Source: Brevibacillus brevis (lineage in GTDB: Bacteria; Bacillota; Bacilli; Brevibacillales; Brevibacillaceae). Taken from it: 64,000 nucleotides of DNA. This document shows positions 25,640 through 35,372 of the stretch, piece by piece (positions within the stretch are counted from its first letter, which is position 1; each line of letters starts with the position of its first letter). The notes under the pieces were generated by a model, which did not search any database, was not told the DNA's origin, and saw only the letters and a list, made by a program, of their open reading frames with translations. The translations under genes and the position numbers were made by a program. The stretch spans positions 2,194,501 to 2,258,500 of the forward strand of contig NZ_CP134050.1 in NCBI RefSeq assembly GCF_031583145.1, given 5' to 3'.

Positions 25640-25935
25640 TTATAACTGCAAAATTCGACGCGTTGAAAGAGGAATAGTAGGTACATTCTCCGTGTGCTAG
25701 AGAGTTGACGGCTGGTGCAAGTCAACCCGGAGGAGACCGAACTCGCCTCCCAGCACTTTCCCCCAAGGCCGGCCAAGTCCGGTTGTGTAAGGGAGAGCGG
25801 TTGATCCACGTTACGGATGGAAACAAGCGGGTGAATGATTCGCATTCGCCAATCTGGGTGGTACCGCGGGAGTAAACACAACCTCTCGTCCCTTTTCGTC
25901 ATTCGATAGGGGCGTGGGGTTTTCTTTATTTTACC
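25640..25935 (+). promoter_or_regulatory. T-box riboswitch controlling leuS
   Basis: The leader has a long stem I with an apparent leucine specifier CTC at 25742-25744 (in GAACTCGCC), a central stem, the T-box core TGGGTGGTACCGCG (25855-25868), which pairs with the tRNA acceptor end, and a terminator about 25880-25925 (AACCTCTCGTCCC pairing with GGGGCGTGGGGTT, then TTTCTTT). Uncharged tRNA-Leu should favour the antiterminator and leuS transcription. Confidence 0.93.
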
Positions 25936-25970
25936 TTACTTTTCACCATTGAGGATGGGAGTGCTTTACC

Positions 25971-28388
25971 ATGGTTTTTAGTCATCGCGACGTAGAAAAG
26001 AAGTGGCAACAATACTGGGAGCAAAACAAGACCTTCAAGACATCCGAAGATCCGGGCAAAAAGAAGTTTTACGCGCTGGACATGTTCCCGTACCCGTCTG
26101 GGGCTGGGCTGCACGTAGGCCATCCGGAAGGGTATACGGCGACGGACATCTTGTCCCGCATGAAGCGGATGCAAGGCTACAACGTGCTGCACCCGATGGG
26201 CTGGGACGCGTTCGGTTTGCCGGCGGAGCAGTACGCGCTGGATACAGGAAACGACCCTGCCGAATTCACCGAGAAAAACATCAACAACTTCCGCCGCCAG
26301 ATCAAATCCTTGGGCTTCTCCTACGACTGGGATCGGGAAATCAACACGACCGACCCGCACTATTACAAATGGACCCAATGGATCTTTACCAAGCTGTACG
26401 AACACGGCCTGGCGTACATCGATGAAGTGGCGGTGAACTGGTGCCCGGCGCTGGGAACCGTTCTGGCCAACGAAGAAGTCATCGATGGAAAAAGCGAACG
26501 CGGCGGCCATCCGGTCGAACGCCGTCCGATGAAGCAGTGGGTGCTGAAAATCACGGCATATGCAGAGCGTCTCCTGGAAGACCTGGAGGAGCTGGACTGG
26601 CCAGAGAGCATCAAGGAAATGCAGCGCAACTGGATCGGACGTTCCGAAGGGGCTGAGGTCACGTTCGGCATTGAAGGCCACAACGAGACTTTCACCGTGT
26701 TTACGACCCGTCCGGACACCCTCTACGGCGCGACCTATGCGGTGCTGGCGCCTGAACACAAGCTGGTCGATCTGATTACCAGCCCGGAGCAACGGGCAGC
26801 CGTCGACGCTTACCTGGAGCAGACCAAGCGCAAGAGCGATCTGGAGCGCACCGACCTGGCAAAAGAAAAGACTGGGGTGTTCACCGGCGCTTACGCAATC
26901 AACCCTGTCAACGGCGAACGTCTGCCGATCTGGATCGCCGACTACGTCCTCATCAGCTACGGCACAGGCTCCATCATGGCCGTACCTGCGCATGACGAGC
27001 GCGACTACGAATTCGCGAAGACGTTTGACCTGCCGATCAAGCCGGTCATTGAGGGCGGGGACATTTCCAAGGAAGCCTACACCGGCGATGGTGCGCACAT
27101 CAACTCCGGCTTCCTGGACGGCCTGAACAAGCAGCAGGCGATCAACAAGATGATTGAATGGCTGGAGCAAAACGGCAAAGGTAACCGCAAAGTGACCTAC
27201 CGTCTGCGCGACTGGCTGTTCAGCCGTCAGCGGTATTGGGGCGAACCGATTCCGATCCTCCACCTGGAAGACGGCACGATGAAAGTGGTACCGGAAGACC
27301 ATCTGCCAATCATGCTGCCGAAGACAAAAGAAATCAAGCCATCCGGTACGGGTGAATCGCCGCTGGCCAACATTGCCGACTGGATCAATACCGTGGATCC
27401 GGAGACGGGCCTCAAGGCACGCCGCGAGACCAACACCATGCCGCAATGGGCGGGCAGCTGCTGGTACTTCTTGCGCTTCATCGATCCGCACAACGACAAG
27501 GCATTAGCGGATCCGGACAAACTAAAAGAATGGCTGCCGGTCGACATCTACATCGGCGGAGCCGAGCACGCAGTTCTGCACTTGCTCTACTCCCGCTTCT
27601 GGCACAAGTTCCTGTACGACATCGGCGTCGTGCCGACGAAAGAACCGTTCCAAAAGCTGTTCAACCAGGGCATGATTCTGGGCGAAAACAACGAGAAGAT
27701 GAGCAAATCCAAAGGGAATGTCGTCAACCCGGACGACATCGTGAACAGCCACGGCGCAGATACGCTTCGTCTGTACGAAATGTTCATGGGACCACTGGAT
27801 GCGTCTATCGCTTGGTCCACAAAAGGACTGGACGGTGCCCGTCGCTTCCTGGACCGCGTCTACCGCTTGTTCGTGACCGACAGCGGAGAACTGAATCCGA
27901 AGATCGTGGATACAGCGAATGTGGGCGGCATGGAGCGCATCTATCACCAGACTGTGAAGAAAGTGACCGAAGACTACGAAGGTCTGCGCTTCAACACCGG
28001 TATTTCCCAGCTCATGGTGTTCGTGAACGAAGCGTACAAGGCTGATGTCTTGCCGAAAAAGTATATGGAAGCCTTCGTGAAAATGCTGTCCCCAATCACA
28101 CCGCATCTCGGGGAAGAGCTGTGGGAGAAACTGGGCCACAGCGAGACGATCGCCTACGAGGCTTGGCCGACCTACGACGAATCCAAGCTGGTGGAAGACG
28201 AAGTGGAGATCGTCCTGCAGGTGAACGGCAAGAACAAGGAAAAGCTGATGATTGCCTCCGATGCAACCAAAGAGCAGATGGAAGAGCTGGCTTTGGCCAA
28301 CGAGGTGATCAAAGAGCTGATCGCAGGCAAAACGATCGTAAAAACCATTGCAGTCCCTGGCAAACTCGTGAACATCGTGGTTCGTTAA
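25971..28388 (+). CDS. leuS: Leucyl-tRNA synthetase
   Basis: An 805-residue class I synthetase of usual bacterial length. The HIGH-equivalent is HVGHPEGY (about 46), the CP1 editing domain spans about 220-420 with [11 protein letters not shown], the KMSKS loop is KMSKSKGN (about 578), and the anticodon-binding domain follows. In B. subtilis leuS lies elsewhere; here it is inserted between yqeM and comER. A terminator follows at 28421. Confidence 0.97.
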   Translation: MVFSHRDVEKKWQQYWEQNKTFKTSEDPGKKKFYALDMFPYPSGAGLHVGHPEGYTATDILSRMKRMQGYNVLHPMGWDAFGLPAEQYALDTGNDPAEFTEKNINNFRRQIKSLGFSYDWDREINTTDPHYYKWTQWIFTKLYEHGLAYIDEVAVNWCPALGTVLANEEVIDGKSERGGHPVERRPMKQWVLKITAYAERLLEDLEELDWPESIKEMQRNWIGRSEGAEVTFGIEGHNETFTVFTTRPDTLYGATYAVLAPEHKLVDLITSPEQRAAVDAYLEQTKRKSDLERTDLAKEKTGVFTGAYAINPVNGERLPIWIADYVLISYGTGSIMAVPAHDERDYEFAKTFDLPIKPVIEGGDISKEAYTGDGAHINSGFLDGLNKQQAINKMIEWLEQNGKGNRKVTYRLRDWLFSRQRYWGEPIPILHLEDGTMKVVPEDHLPIMLPKTKEIKPSGTGESPLANIADWINTVDPETGLKARRETNTMPQWAGSCWYFLRFIDPHNDKALADPDKLKEWLPVDIYIGGAEHAVLHLLYSRFWHKFLYDIGVVPTKEPFQKLFNQGMILGENNEKMSKSKGNVVNPDDIVNSHGADTLRLYEMFMGPLDASIAWSTKGLDGARRFLDRVYRLFVTDSGELNPKIVDTANVGGMERIYHQTVKKVTEDYEGLRFNTGISQLMVFVNEAYKADVLPKKYMEAFVKMLSPITPHLGEELWEKLGHSETIAYEAWPTYDESKLVEDEVEIVLQVNGKNKEKLMIASDATKEQMEELALANEVIKELIAGKTIVKTIAVPGKLVNIVVR

Positions 28389-28420
28389 AGCGCTGTTTGC
28401 GTGCCAAGATTCAAACCGTC

Positions 28421-28464
28421 AAAGGAGTGGAACCTGTAACCTTGCAGGCTTCCACTCCTTTTGC
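28421..28464 (+). terminator. Terminator after leuS
   Basis: 12-bp stem AAAGGAGTGGAA (28421-28432) with TTCCACTCCTTT (28450-28461), then TTGCTTT. Confidence 0.85.
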
Positions 28465-28525
28465 TTTACGCGGCAGCGAGGGTCGCCGTTGCCATGCGCG
28501 GTTCGGCGGCGAGGCCTCTGCTTCG

Positions 28526-29365
28526 TCATTGATGCTGGTTGGAGAGCATATGCATGGTCATTACCTTATCTTCCGCAAATTTGGCGTGTGTGCGGCGGAA
28601 TACTTCGGCAAAGAGTCCGGGCACCCCGTTTTCCAGAGCGACCAGGCCTTCTCCGGTGATTCCGCCCGGTACGCAAACGCGCTGCTGAAGGGTCGGCAAG
28701 GTAAAGACGTTTTCCTTCAGCAGATCAGCCATGCCGATCAGCATCTGGGTCGCCAAGTACGTGGCAGCTTCCTGGGAAATGCCTGTTTCAGTGGAGGCAT
28801 CCTGAATCATTTGCTGCAGCAAGTAGCTCAAAAAGGCAGGACCACAGCTCGTGATATCAGAGGCCACACGCAGGAATTTTTCGGTGACCAGAACGGGGTG
28901 GCTGATGTGGGAAAAGAGGTTGAGAATGTATTTTTTCTGGGGCTCCTGAATGCGGGAGCCAAATTCACACAAGCTGATACCGCTGCGAGCGGCATTCGTG
29001 ATGCTGGGGACGACCCTTGCGACTGCACACGGGACTTGGTCCTCCAGTTGATCGAGCTTGATCGGGCTGGTAATGGTAATGACGAGATGCTCAGGCCCAA
29101 GCGCCGGGGCGAGCTGCTCCAGCATGGCTCTGTATTCCAATGGTTTGACGCACAGCAGCAGCACCTTCACTTGCTTGGCCAAATCGGCATTGTCGGACGC
29201 GATGAGGAGTCCGGGGTGCCGCTCGGCAAGCGCATCCGCTTTGGCGGGGGTGCGGTTGTATATGACGATCTGGCTGGGGGACAGGGCTTTTGCTGACAGC
29301 AACGCTTCGATCAGGATGCTGCCCATGCTGCCCGTTCCGATGAACCCGATCCGATCCAAGTCCAT
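28526..29365 (-). CDS. comER: ComER, pyrroline-5-carboxylate reductase-like protein
   Basis: A 279-residue protein of the P5C reductase fold. The Rossmann loop is GFIGTGSMG at the N-terminus, with CVKP and SITNAARSG further on, and the C-terminal helical dimerisation domain contains CGPAFLSYLLQQM. In B. subtilis comER is next to comEABC and affects sporulation entry. Here it lies downstream of comEA on the same strand rather than divergent. True proline synthesis is less likely given the context. Confidence 0.85.
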   Translation of the reverse strand: MDLDRIGFIGTGSMGSILIEALLSAKALSPSQIVIYNRTPAKADALAERHPGLLIASDNADLAKQVKVLLLCVKPLEYRAMLEQLAPALGPEHLVITITSPIKLDQLEDQVPCAVARVVPSITNAARSGISLCEFGSRIQEPQKKYILNLFSHISHPVLVTEKFLRVASDITSCGPAFLSYLLQQMIQDASTETGISQEAATYLATQMLIGMADLLKENVFTLPTLQQRVCVPGGITGEGLVALENGVPGLFAEVFRRTHAKFAEDKVMTMHMLSNQHQ

Positions 29366-29435
29366 ACCTCCCTCCGTTATTCTCTCCCCATTCTATGTAC
29401 CCTGTGAGGGCAACATGCCCATAGATTCCGAAGTT

Positions 29436-30176
29436 TCAACGAATCTGGATGCGATCCTTGATGCGCTCGAACATTTTCTCACCGATGCCTTGGATTTCTT
29501 TCAATTCGTCCAGGGAGCGAAAGCCGCCTTTTTCCTCACGGTATTGCAGAATGGCATTGGCCCTGGCCTCCCCGATTCCCGGCAGCGTCATCAGCTGTTC
29601 GCGGGAGGCGGTGTTGATGTTGACGGAGCCGGCAGCAGACGAGGGACTCCCGCTGCCTCCCACCGCGTAGGCAGCAGAGGAGAGGACGATCGGCGGGTTT
29701 GGTGGCAAAGTCTGCGGAGCTCCTTTGCCAGGAATGACGATGGCAGTCCCGTCTGTCAGCGGCGCAGCCAGGTTGATTTGCTCCAAATCGGCGTCCGGCT
29801 TCGTCCCCCCGGCCTTAGCGATGGCGTCCGCCACTCTCATGCCTGCTTCCAGTCGATAGAGCCCGGGCTGTTGGACGCTGCCCTTCACGTCGACATAAAG
29901 AGCGGGAGGGGCAGCTTGCTGCTGAGCTTGTTTTCCGGACCCGGAGGCAGGGGGTACCGGTTCCTCCCCGGAGCGGTCAGGGGCATCCGGCCGGGAAGCG
30001 GCTGAAAAACCGTCGTCCTCCGAGGCGTAAGCGGGAGGGAGCAGGGGGAGCGAGGAGCTCTCGTCCGATTGAACGGGCGACTGGGCCTGGTACAGCCACA
30101 GGCTGCTCCCGATGAACAGAACGGCACCGCCGATCCATGCGATTCTCCGGTATTTTTCCCACCATTCCCGTAACAC
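29436..30176 (-). CDS. comEA: ComEA, DNA receptor for competence
   Basis: A 246-residue membrane-anchored DNA-binding protein that pulls transforming DNA to the ComEC channel. One membrane segment lies at about 10-28 (IAWIGGAVLFIGSSLWLY). A Gly/Pro/Ser-rich linker leads to an SLBB domain (YVDVKGSVQQPGLYRL) and a C-terminal helix-hairpin-helix domain (VNINTASREQLMTLPGIG). GTG 30174-30176 has AGGGAGGG 6 nt upstream; an ATG 11 codons earlier lacks a site. comER is downstream on the same strand. Confidence 0.93.
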   Translation of the reverse strand: MLREWWEKYRRIAWIGGAVLFIGSSLWLYQAQSPVQSDESSSLPLLPPAYASEDDGFSAASRPDAPDRSGEEPVPPASGSGKQAQQQAAPPALYVDVKGSVQQPGLYRLEAGMRVADAIAKAGGTKPDADLEQINLAAPLTDGTAIVIPGKGAPQTLPPNPPIVLSSAAYAVGGSGSPSSAAGSVNINTASREQLMTLPGIGEARANAILQYREEKGGFRSLDELKEIQGIGEKMFERIKDRIQIR

Positions 30177-30279
30177 AAAAAACCCTCCCTTGCTTTCGCA
30201 TGAAATCATCGCAGAGAAACGGCGTTCTCTACCACGATGCTACGAAAAGTAAGGAAGGGTGTACAAGTTTTTCTGGGCT

Positions 30280-32205
30280 CTAGCCGATGTGCTGGAGCGA
30301 ATTTTTTTTGCGGCGAATGTCTACATTCGGGCTGACATACGGATCAAAGGTGTACTTCTGCTCAATAAAGATCTGATGCCACAGCATGAAGACGAGGATC
30401 GTCCAGATTTTGCGGCTGTAGTCGGCGTTGCCTTCCCGGTGCTCATCGAGCATGTACAGGACGTACGCCTTGTTGATCAGATTGTCGACCTTGGACTCGA
30501 AGATGATTTCTTTGGCCCATTTGTAAAATTCGTTTTTCAGCCAATGACGGGTGGGAACCGGGAAGCCCAGCTTCTTTCTCGTCTTGATTTCCGGCGGCAA
30601 AAAGTCTTTCATCGCTTCGCGCAGGACGTGCTTGGTCGTACCGTTGGCGATCTTGTACTTCGTCGGGATCGTAGCGGCGAATTCAAACACCTTCAGGTCG
30701 ATGAACGGCACGCGCAGCTCCAGGGAGTTCGCCATCGTCATCTTGTCTGCCTTCATCAAAATGTTGCCGCGAAGCCATGTGTGGATGTCCAGATACTGCA
30801 TCTTGGTCACATCGTCATACTGGGAAGCCCGCTTGTAGATCTCCTCGGTGATCGTGAACGGGGAGACGTACGAGCTCGAACGGGCGATGTCTTCCATCAC
30901 GACGCGTTTTTTCAGTTCCTCGCTGAAGATCAGGGCGTTGCCGAAAAAGCGTTCCTCGACGGTCTTGGAGCCGCGGATCAGGAAGTTCTTCCCTTTGATC
31001 TGGTCGGGCAGGCGTTCAGCCATGTAGCCGATGGAATGGCGCATCCAGCCAGGCAGGCCGGAGAACATTTTCAGGGCGCTCGGCTCCCGGTAAATATTGT
31101 AGCCGCCAAAAAACTCGTCCGCACCTTCCCCGGAGAGAACGACGGTGACGTGTTCGCTTGCCATCTGTGCGACGAAGTAGAGCAGGATCGCCGATGGATC
31201 CGCTACCGGTTCGTCTTGATGCCAGATGAGGCGGGGCAGCTCGTTCATATACTGCTGGGCGCCCACGACCAGCTCGTGATGCTCAGACCCGAGATATTGG
31301 GCGGTCCGTTTTGCGTAGTCGAGCTCGCTGTAGCCAGGAATGTCGGACCCTACCGAGAAGGTCTTCACAGGCTCAAACGTGCGCAGCATGGCTACGATGC
31401 TGCTGGAGTCCACTCCGCTGGAGAGGAAAGCTCCCCGCGGCACCTCGCTCACCCGGTGTTTGTCCACCGATTCCAGCAGGACGCTGCGCGTACCTTCTAC
31501 ATAATAAGAAAAAGGCTTGCTCTCATCCGGGTTGAACTCGACATCCCAGTAGCGCGTAAGCTTGATTTGATCGTTTTCAATGATGAACGAATGCGCAGGC
31601 GGCACGCGGTAAATGCCGCGGTACATCGTCTCCGGATCCGGCACGTACTGGAAAGTGAGATAGTGGTAAAACGCGGTGTGGTTTACCTCGCGTTCTACGC
31701 CCGGCAGCTCCAGCAAGCTCTTGATTTCGCTGGCGACACCGATCGAATCGGCGGTTTCTACATAGTAGAGAGGCTTGATTCCGAAGTGGTCACGCGCTCC
31801 GAACAGCCTTTTTTTGCGAGAATCATAGATGGTAAAGCCGAACATGCCGCGCAAGTGCTTGGGCGCGTCCGTTCCCACTTCCTCGTAGAGGTGCAGGATC
31901 GTCTCGATATCCGAATCGGTATGGAAGACGTGTCCCACGTCTTTCAACCACTGTTGCAATTCCTTGTAGTTGTAGATTTCTCCATTGCCAATAATCCAGA
32001 TGTCCCGTGCTTCGTTAAACAGCGGCTGGTGTCCTCCTTCCACGTCGATGATGCTTAAACGACGAAAGCCCAGGGCGACGTTATCCTCCAAATGAAATCC
32101 GTCGTCGTCTGGACCGCGGTGCAGAATGACACCGGTCATCGCGCTGATCGCTTCTTGCAAGACAGGCGTTTGCCGCTTGTTGTAGAGTGATACGATTCCA
32201 CACAT
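30280..32205 (-). CDS. asnB: Asparagine synthase (glutamine-hydrolysing)
   Basis: A 641-residue two-domain enzyme making asparagine from aspartate, glutamine and ATP. The N-terminal Ntn amidotransferase domain begins MCGIV with the nucleophile Cys2, followed by HRGPDD and GEIYNY. The synthetase domain (from about 215) has the PPi loop LSSGVDSSS and SGEGADEFFGGY. It lies between comEA and comEC, whereas in B. subtilis comEB holds that place. In sporulating Bacilli one paralogue (AsnO) acts in spore formation, and the specific subtype is not clear here. Confidence 0.93.
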   Translation of the reverse strand: MCGIVSLYNKRQTPVLQEAISAMTGVILHRGPDDDGFHLEDNVALGFRRLSIIDVEGGHQPLFNEARDIWIIGNGEIYNYKELQQWLKDVGHVFHTDSDIETILHLYEEVGTDAPKHLRGMFGFTIYDSRKKRLFGARDHFGIKPLYYVETADSIGVASEIKSLLELPGVEREVNHTAFYHYLTFQYVPDPETMYRGIYRVPPAHSFIIENDQIKLTRYWDVEFNPDESKPFSYYVEGTRSVLLESVDKHRVSEVPRGAFLSSGVDSSSIVAMLRTFEPVKTFSVGSDIPGYSELDYAKRTAQYLGSEHHELVVGAQQYMNELPRLIWHQDEPVADPSAILLYFVAQMASEHVTVVLSGEGADEFFGGYNIYREPSALKMFSGLPGWMRHSIGYMAERLPDQIKGKNFLIRGSKTVEERFFGNALIFSEELKKRVVMEDIARSSSYVSPFTITEEIYKRASQYDDVTKMQYLDIHTWLRGNILMKADKMTMANSLELRVPFIDLKVFEFAATIPTKYKIANGTTKHVLREAMKDFLPPEIKTRKKLGFPVPTRHWLKNEFYKWAKEIIFESKVDNLINKAYVLYMLDEHREGNADYSRKIWTILVFMLWHQIFIEQKYTFDPYVSPNVDIRRKKNSLQHIG

Positions 32206-32391
32206 ATGAAATGACTCTTCCTCTCACTGGATTGCTCCTGCTAACTCTATCACGTATCGACAGTCAGCGCAATCACTCCGAATGCCTATGGCGTCGGCTC
32301 GCAGGCTCCCTTGTCTCTATTTTTGTCCCCGGCGTGCCGGATATACTTTCGAGAACCAAAGAATGGTTCGACAAAGGACGGAGGGATGCGC

Positions 32392-34773
32392 TTGACCATG
32401 TACGGAGCCAGCATTTGCATGGTTGTCGGTCTGATTCTGTCGGCCTGGCTGCATCCAGCCTGGGCTCTGGCAGCTGTCGGTCTCATGATCTCCGCCATGC
32501 TGCTGCCTTCGCCCAAACCACTCCGGCGGAGCATGATCGGCTACACGCTCGTCTCTATTTTAGCAGGTCTCTATTTTTATGGGTACGAGATTCTCCATGC
32601 CTCCGCATTGTTGCCGTATGCGCAGACGGAAAAAAGCATGTGGCTTCGCGGCTCGGTTGTTTCGGCTGTCAAGCGGGACGGGGATGCCGCGCGCCTTTTT
32701 GTGAGGGTGGAGGAATGGGAATCGGGTGGCAAAAAATGGAATACACTAGAACGATCGGAACGGATCGCCCTGCGCGTCAAGCTGAATCGGGAAGAAGAAG
32801 CGGGGCAAGTGGAGAAGTGGGGGATCGGTGCAGAGCTGACTGTCTTCGCCCGCCTATCCGTACCCGAACCGGTACGCAATCCATACGCATTCGACTATGC
32901 CCGCTATTTGCACTGGCAAGGTGTGGCCGTTATCGGAGAAGCTTCCTATTCAGATGGAAACGTGAAAAACAGAGGCGGCATTCGGGCGGGCTTTCAGCGT
33001 TGGCAGGAAGAAGCCGCAGCAAGACTGGATGGGCTGTTTTCGGACCCCGAAGCAGCGGGCTACATGAAATCGCTGCTGCTCGGAGTGACGGAAGACGTCA
33101 CACCCGAGCTGGCGGGAATGTATGCGGATTTGGGCCTGAGTCATGTGCTGGCGATCTCCGGTCTTCATGTGACCCTGGTCAGCAGCATGTTTATGTGGAG
33201 CCTGGAGAAGGCGGGACTTCGGCGCAGATGGGCGCTGGGCGCAACTGTGCTCATGCTGGCCGGCTACGTGCTGCTCGTGGGGGCAAGCGCGTCTGCTGTG
33301 CGCTCCGGCCTCATGGGAGGCGCGGGACTCGCGGGTCAGGCCGCAGGCAAGAGGCTCGACGGCAAAGATGTCTGGGGAGGCGCCCTGATCGTCATGCTAC
33401 TTGCGAATCCGTACCAGCTCTGGCATATCGGGTTTCAGCTGTCGTTTGCCGTTACGCTGGGCCTGCTCGTCTTCGTCCCGTTCGGCGAACAAGTGTGCAC
33501 GAGGCTTCCCGCCTGGCTGCGTACGCTGCTGGCCGTAACGTTCGTGGCGCAGGCGGTGTCGTTTCCCTTTCTTGTCTACCATTTTCATCAGTTTTCTCCC
33601 TTGTCCTGGCTGGTGAATCTGCTCGTCACCCCTATTCTCTCCGTGGTGGTGCTGCCGCTGGGCTACATCGCCCTTGTGTTCAGCTTGATCCATCCGGCGC
33701 TGGCCAGCTGGCCGGTGCTCATGTCTGCGCATTTGCTGCAATGGCTGCACAAGCCCTTGTTTGCGCTTGACAATTGGACAGTCCCGTTCTCTCACTGGCC
33801 TCATCCCCAGTGGTGGTGGCTGTTGCTCTACGGAGGAATTTTGTTCGCGTTGCCGATTTTGTGGAAGTTGGGGTATCATCGGCAAAGGGACGCTGTCGTT
33901 TTCCTGGCAATCTACTGTGCTCTGCTCGTATTGGCCAGACAGCCTTTTAGCGCGGATGGTGAGGTGAGAATCACCTTCCTGGATGTTGGCCAGGGGGATT
34001 CCATCGTTGTCGAAATTGGCACTCAGAAGGTATACTTAATTGATGCAGGTGGAACCGTTCGCTTCCCTGCACGTGAGTCATGGAGGGACAAGCGTGATCC
34101 GTTTGAAGTGGGAAAAGACGTCGTCCTCCCCTTCTTGCGGGCTCGTGGCATCGAAACCATCGACCGCGTCGTGATGACGCATGGCGATTGGGATCACATC
34201 GGGGGATTGGCCGCTTTGGTACCCCGCTTTTCGTTTGGGGCGGTGCTTGTCAACGGCAATGCACCGAAAGGGGAAGAGAGAGAAATTCTTCAGCAATTTA
34301 GGGAAAAAGGAGTTCCCGTTTTGACGGGAAGCGCCGGACAAGGTTGGACGGATGCGCCAGGTGTGGAATGGACATGGCTGCAGTCCGGCAAGGCAGCCAA
34401 AGCCTCGGAAAATGACGCTTCGGTCGTGCTCATGCTTACCGCGTACGGGAAAAGGGTGTTGTTCACCGGCGACATCGAACGTGACGCGGAAAGCAGCATC
34501 GTGCAGAACGGATTGCACGAAGTGGACGTCTTGAAGGTTGCTCACCATGGCAGCCAGACATCGAGCAGCGAACCGTTTTTGCAGGCGTCACACCCGAAGA
34601 CCGCGGTCATTTCCGTCGGGAAAGGAAACCGCTACGGTCATCCTTCGGCAGAGGTGTTACAGCGTTTGAAGCAAACAGGCTCCAAAGTATACAGAACCGA
34701 CAGGCATGGCGCCGTGACACTGATCATTACGCCTGCGGGGATGTCTTGGACGACTCAAGTCTCAAATACATAA
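32392..34773 (+). CDS. comEC: ComEC/Rec2 DNA uptake channel
   Basis: A roughly 793-residue polytopic membrane protein. After two N-terminal helices come an extracellular OB-fold region (about 60-200), the competence membrane domain with many helices (starting about GVTEDVTPELAGMYADLGLSH), and a C-terminal metallo-beta-lactamase-like domain: FLDVGQGDSIVVE, THGDWDHIGG, FTGDIERDAE and LKVAHHGS. The MBL domain is thought to degrade the non-transported strand. The start is uncertain: TTG 32392 is 6 nt after GGAGGG, ATG 32386 abuts it and ATG 32398 is 12 nt away. Confidence 0.93.
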   Translation: MTMYGASICMVVGLILSAWLHPAWALAAVGLMISAMLLPSPKPLRRSMIGYTLVSILAGLYFYGYEILHASALLPYAQTEKSMWLRGSVVSAVKRDGDAARLFVRVEEWESGGKKWNTLERSERIALRVKLNREEEAGQVEKWGIGAELTVFARLSVPEPVRNPYAFDYARYLHWQGVAVIGEASYSDGNVKNRGGIRAGFQRWQEEAAARLDGLFSDPEAAGYMKSLLLGVTEDVTPELAGMYADLGLSHVLAISGLHVTLVSSMFMWSLEKAGLRRRWALGATVLMLAGYVLLVGASASAVRSGLMGGAGLAGQAAGKRLDGKDVWGGALIVMLLANPYQLWHIGFQLSFAVTLGLLVFVPFGEQVCTRLPAWLRTLLAVTFVAQAVSFPFLVYHFHQFSPLSWLVNLLVTPILSVVVLPLGYIALVFSLIHPALASWPVLMSAHLLQWLHKPLFALDNWTVPFSHWPHPQWWWLLLYGGILFALPILWKLGYHRQRDAVVFLAIYCALLVLARQPFSADGEVRITFLDVGQGDSIVVEIGTQKVYLIDAGGTVRFPARESWRDKRDPFEVGKDVVLPFLRARGIETIDRVVMTHGDWDHIGGLAALVPRFSFGAVLVNGNAPKGEEREILQQFREKGVPVLTGSAGQGWTDAPGVEWTWLQSGKAAKASENDASVVLMLTAYGKRVLFTGDIERDAESSIVQNGLHEVDVLKVAHHGSQTSSSEPFLQASHPKTAVISVGKGNRYGHPSAEVLQRLKQTGSKVYRTDRHGAVTLIITPAGMSWTTQVSNT

Positions 34774-34777
34774 AGGG

Positions 34778-34806
34778 TTTGCAACCTTTTCTTTGAGCGA
34801 ACCGTC
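34778..34806 (+). promoter_or_regulatory. Candidate ECF-type promoter of the sigma factor gene
   Basis: GCAACC with AAC at 34783-34785, then 17 nt, then CGTC (34803-34806). This is the AAC-N16/17-CGTC shape of Bacillus ECF sigma promoters (SigX/SigM type), 20 bp before the sigma gene, which suggests autoregulation. Confidence 0.6.
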
Positions 34807-34826
34807 TGTAGGGGGGAGAGGAGAAT

Positions 34827-35372
34827 ATGCAGGAAGCAGATTTGATCAGGAAAGCGCAGTCCGGGGATCATGATGCGCTCGTCGACCTGCTCCGATCCAT
34901 TGAGACCTCCGTTTACCGCAGCGCTTACTATATTCTTGGAAACGAACAGGACGCGCTCGACGCTTCCCAGGAAGTGCTGATTCGCATCTATCGAAAATTG
35001 GATACTTATCAGGAAAAGGCGAAATTTTCGACCTGGGTGCAGCGGATCGTCAGCAACGTCTGCATGGATAAATTTCGAGCGAAGAAGGAAACGGTCTCAA
35101 TAGACGAGCATGAGTTGATTATCCCTGATCGAAACAACGTCGAAGATGAAATTCTTCTCACTGGATTGTCTAGCGACATTCAGGAAGCCATCGGAAAGCT
35201 GCCCAAGCAGTACCGGATGGTGGTAGTGCTCCGCTACCTGGAGGATTTTTCGTACCAGGAAATCGCGGAGGCATTGGAATTGCCGCTTAACACGGTTAAG
35301 TCGTATTTGTTCCGGGCCAGACAACAGTTGCAGGAACTTTTGTACGACTACCAGAAAGGGGGGATCGGTTGA
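34827..35372 (+). CDS. ECF sigma factor
   Basis: A 181-residue sigma-70 family ECF factor. Region 2 holds ALDASQEVLIRIYRKLDTY and FSTWVQRIVSNV (core binding and -10 recognition). Region 4 holds LPKQYRMVVVLRYLEDFSYQEIA with a helix-turn-helix for the -35. The ribosome site is GGGGGGAGAGGAG. It is followed directly (TGATG overlap) by a membrane anti-sigma-like gene, and an ECF-type promoter lies upstream. It is located between comEC and holA, a position occupied by yqzM in B. subtilis. Confidence 0.92.
   Translation: MQEADLIRKAQSGDHDALVDLLRSIETSVYRSAYYILGNEQDALDASQEVLIRIYRKLDTYQEKAKFSTWVQRIVSNVCMDKFRAKKETVSIDEHELIIPDRNNVEDEILLTGLSSDIQEAIGKLPKQYRMVVVLRYLEDFSYQEIAEALELPLNTVKSYLFRARQQLQELLYDYQKGGIG

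Noticed and set aside
28121..29296. 391-codon plus-strand frame over the end of leuS and comER
   Set aside because: It spans a terminator and is antisense to comER.
30259..32058. 599-codon open frame on the plus strand across asnB
   Set aside because: Antisense shadow of asnB with no ribosome site and no family features.
32187..33770. 527-codon plus-strand frame overlapping comEC
   Set aside because: Other frame of comEC; Arg/Gly/Ser-rich shadow. The ComEC frame has all motifs.
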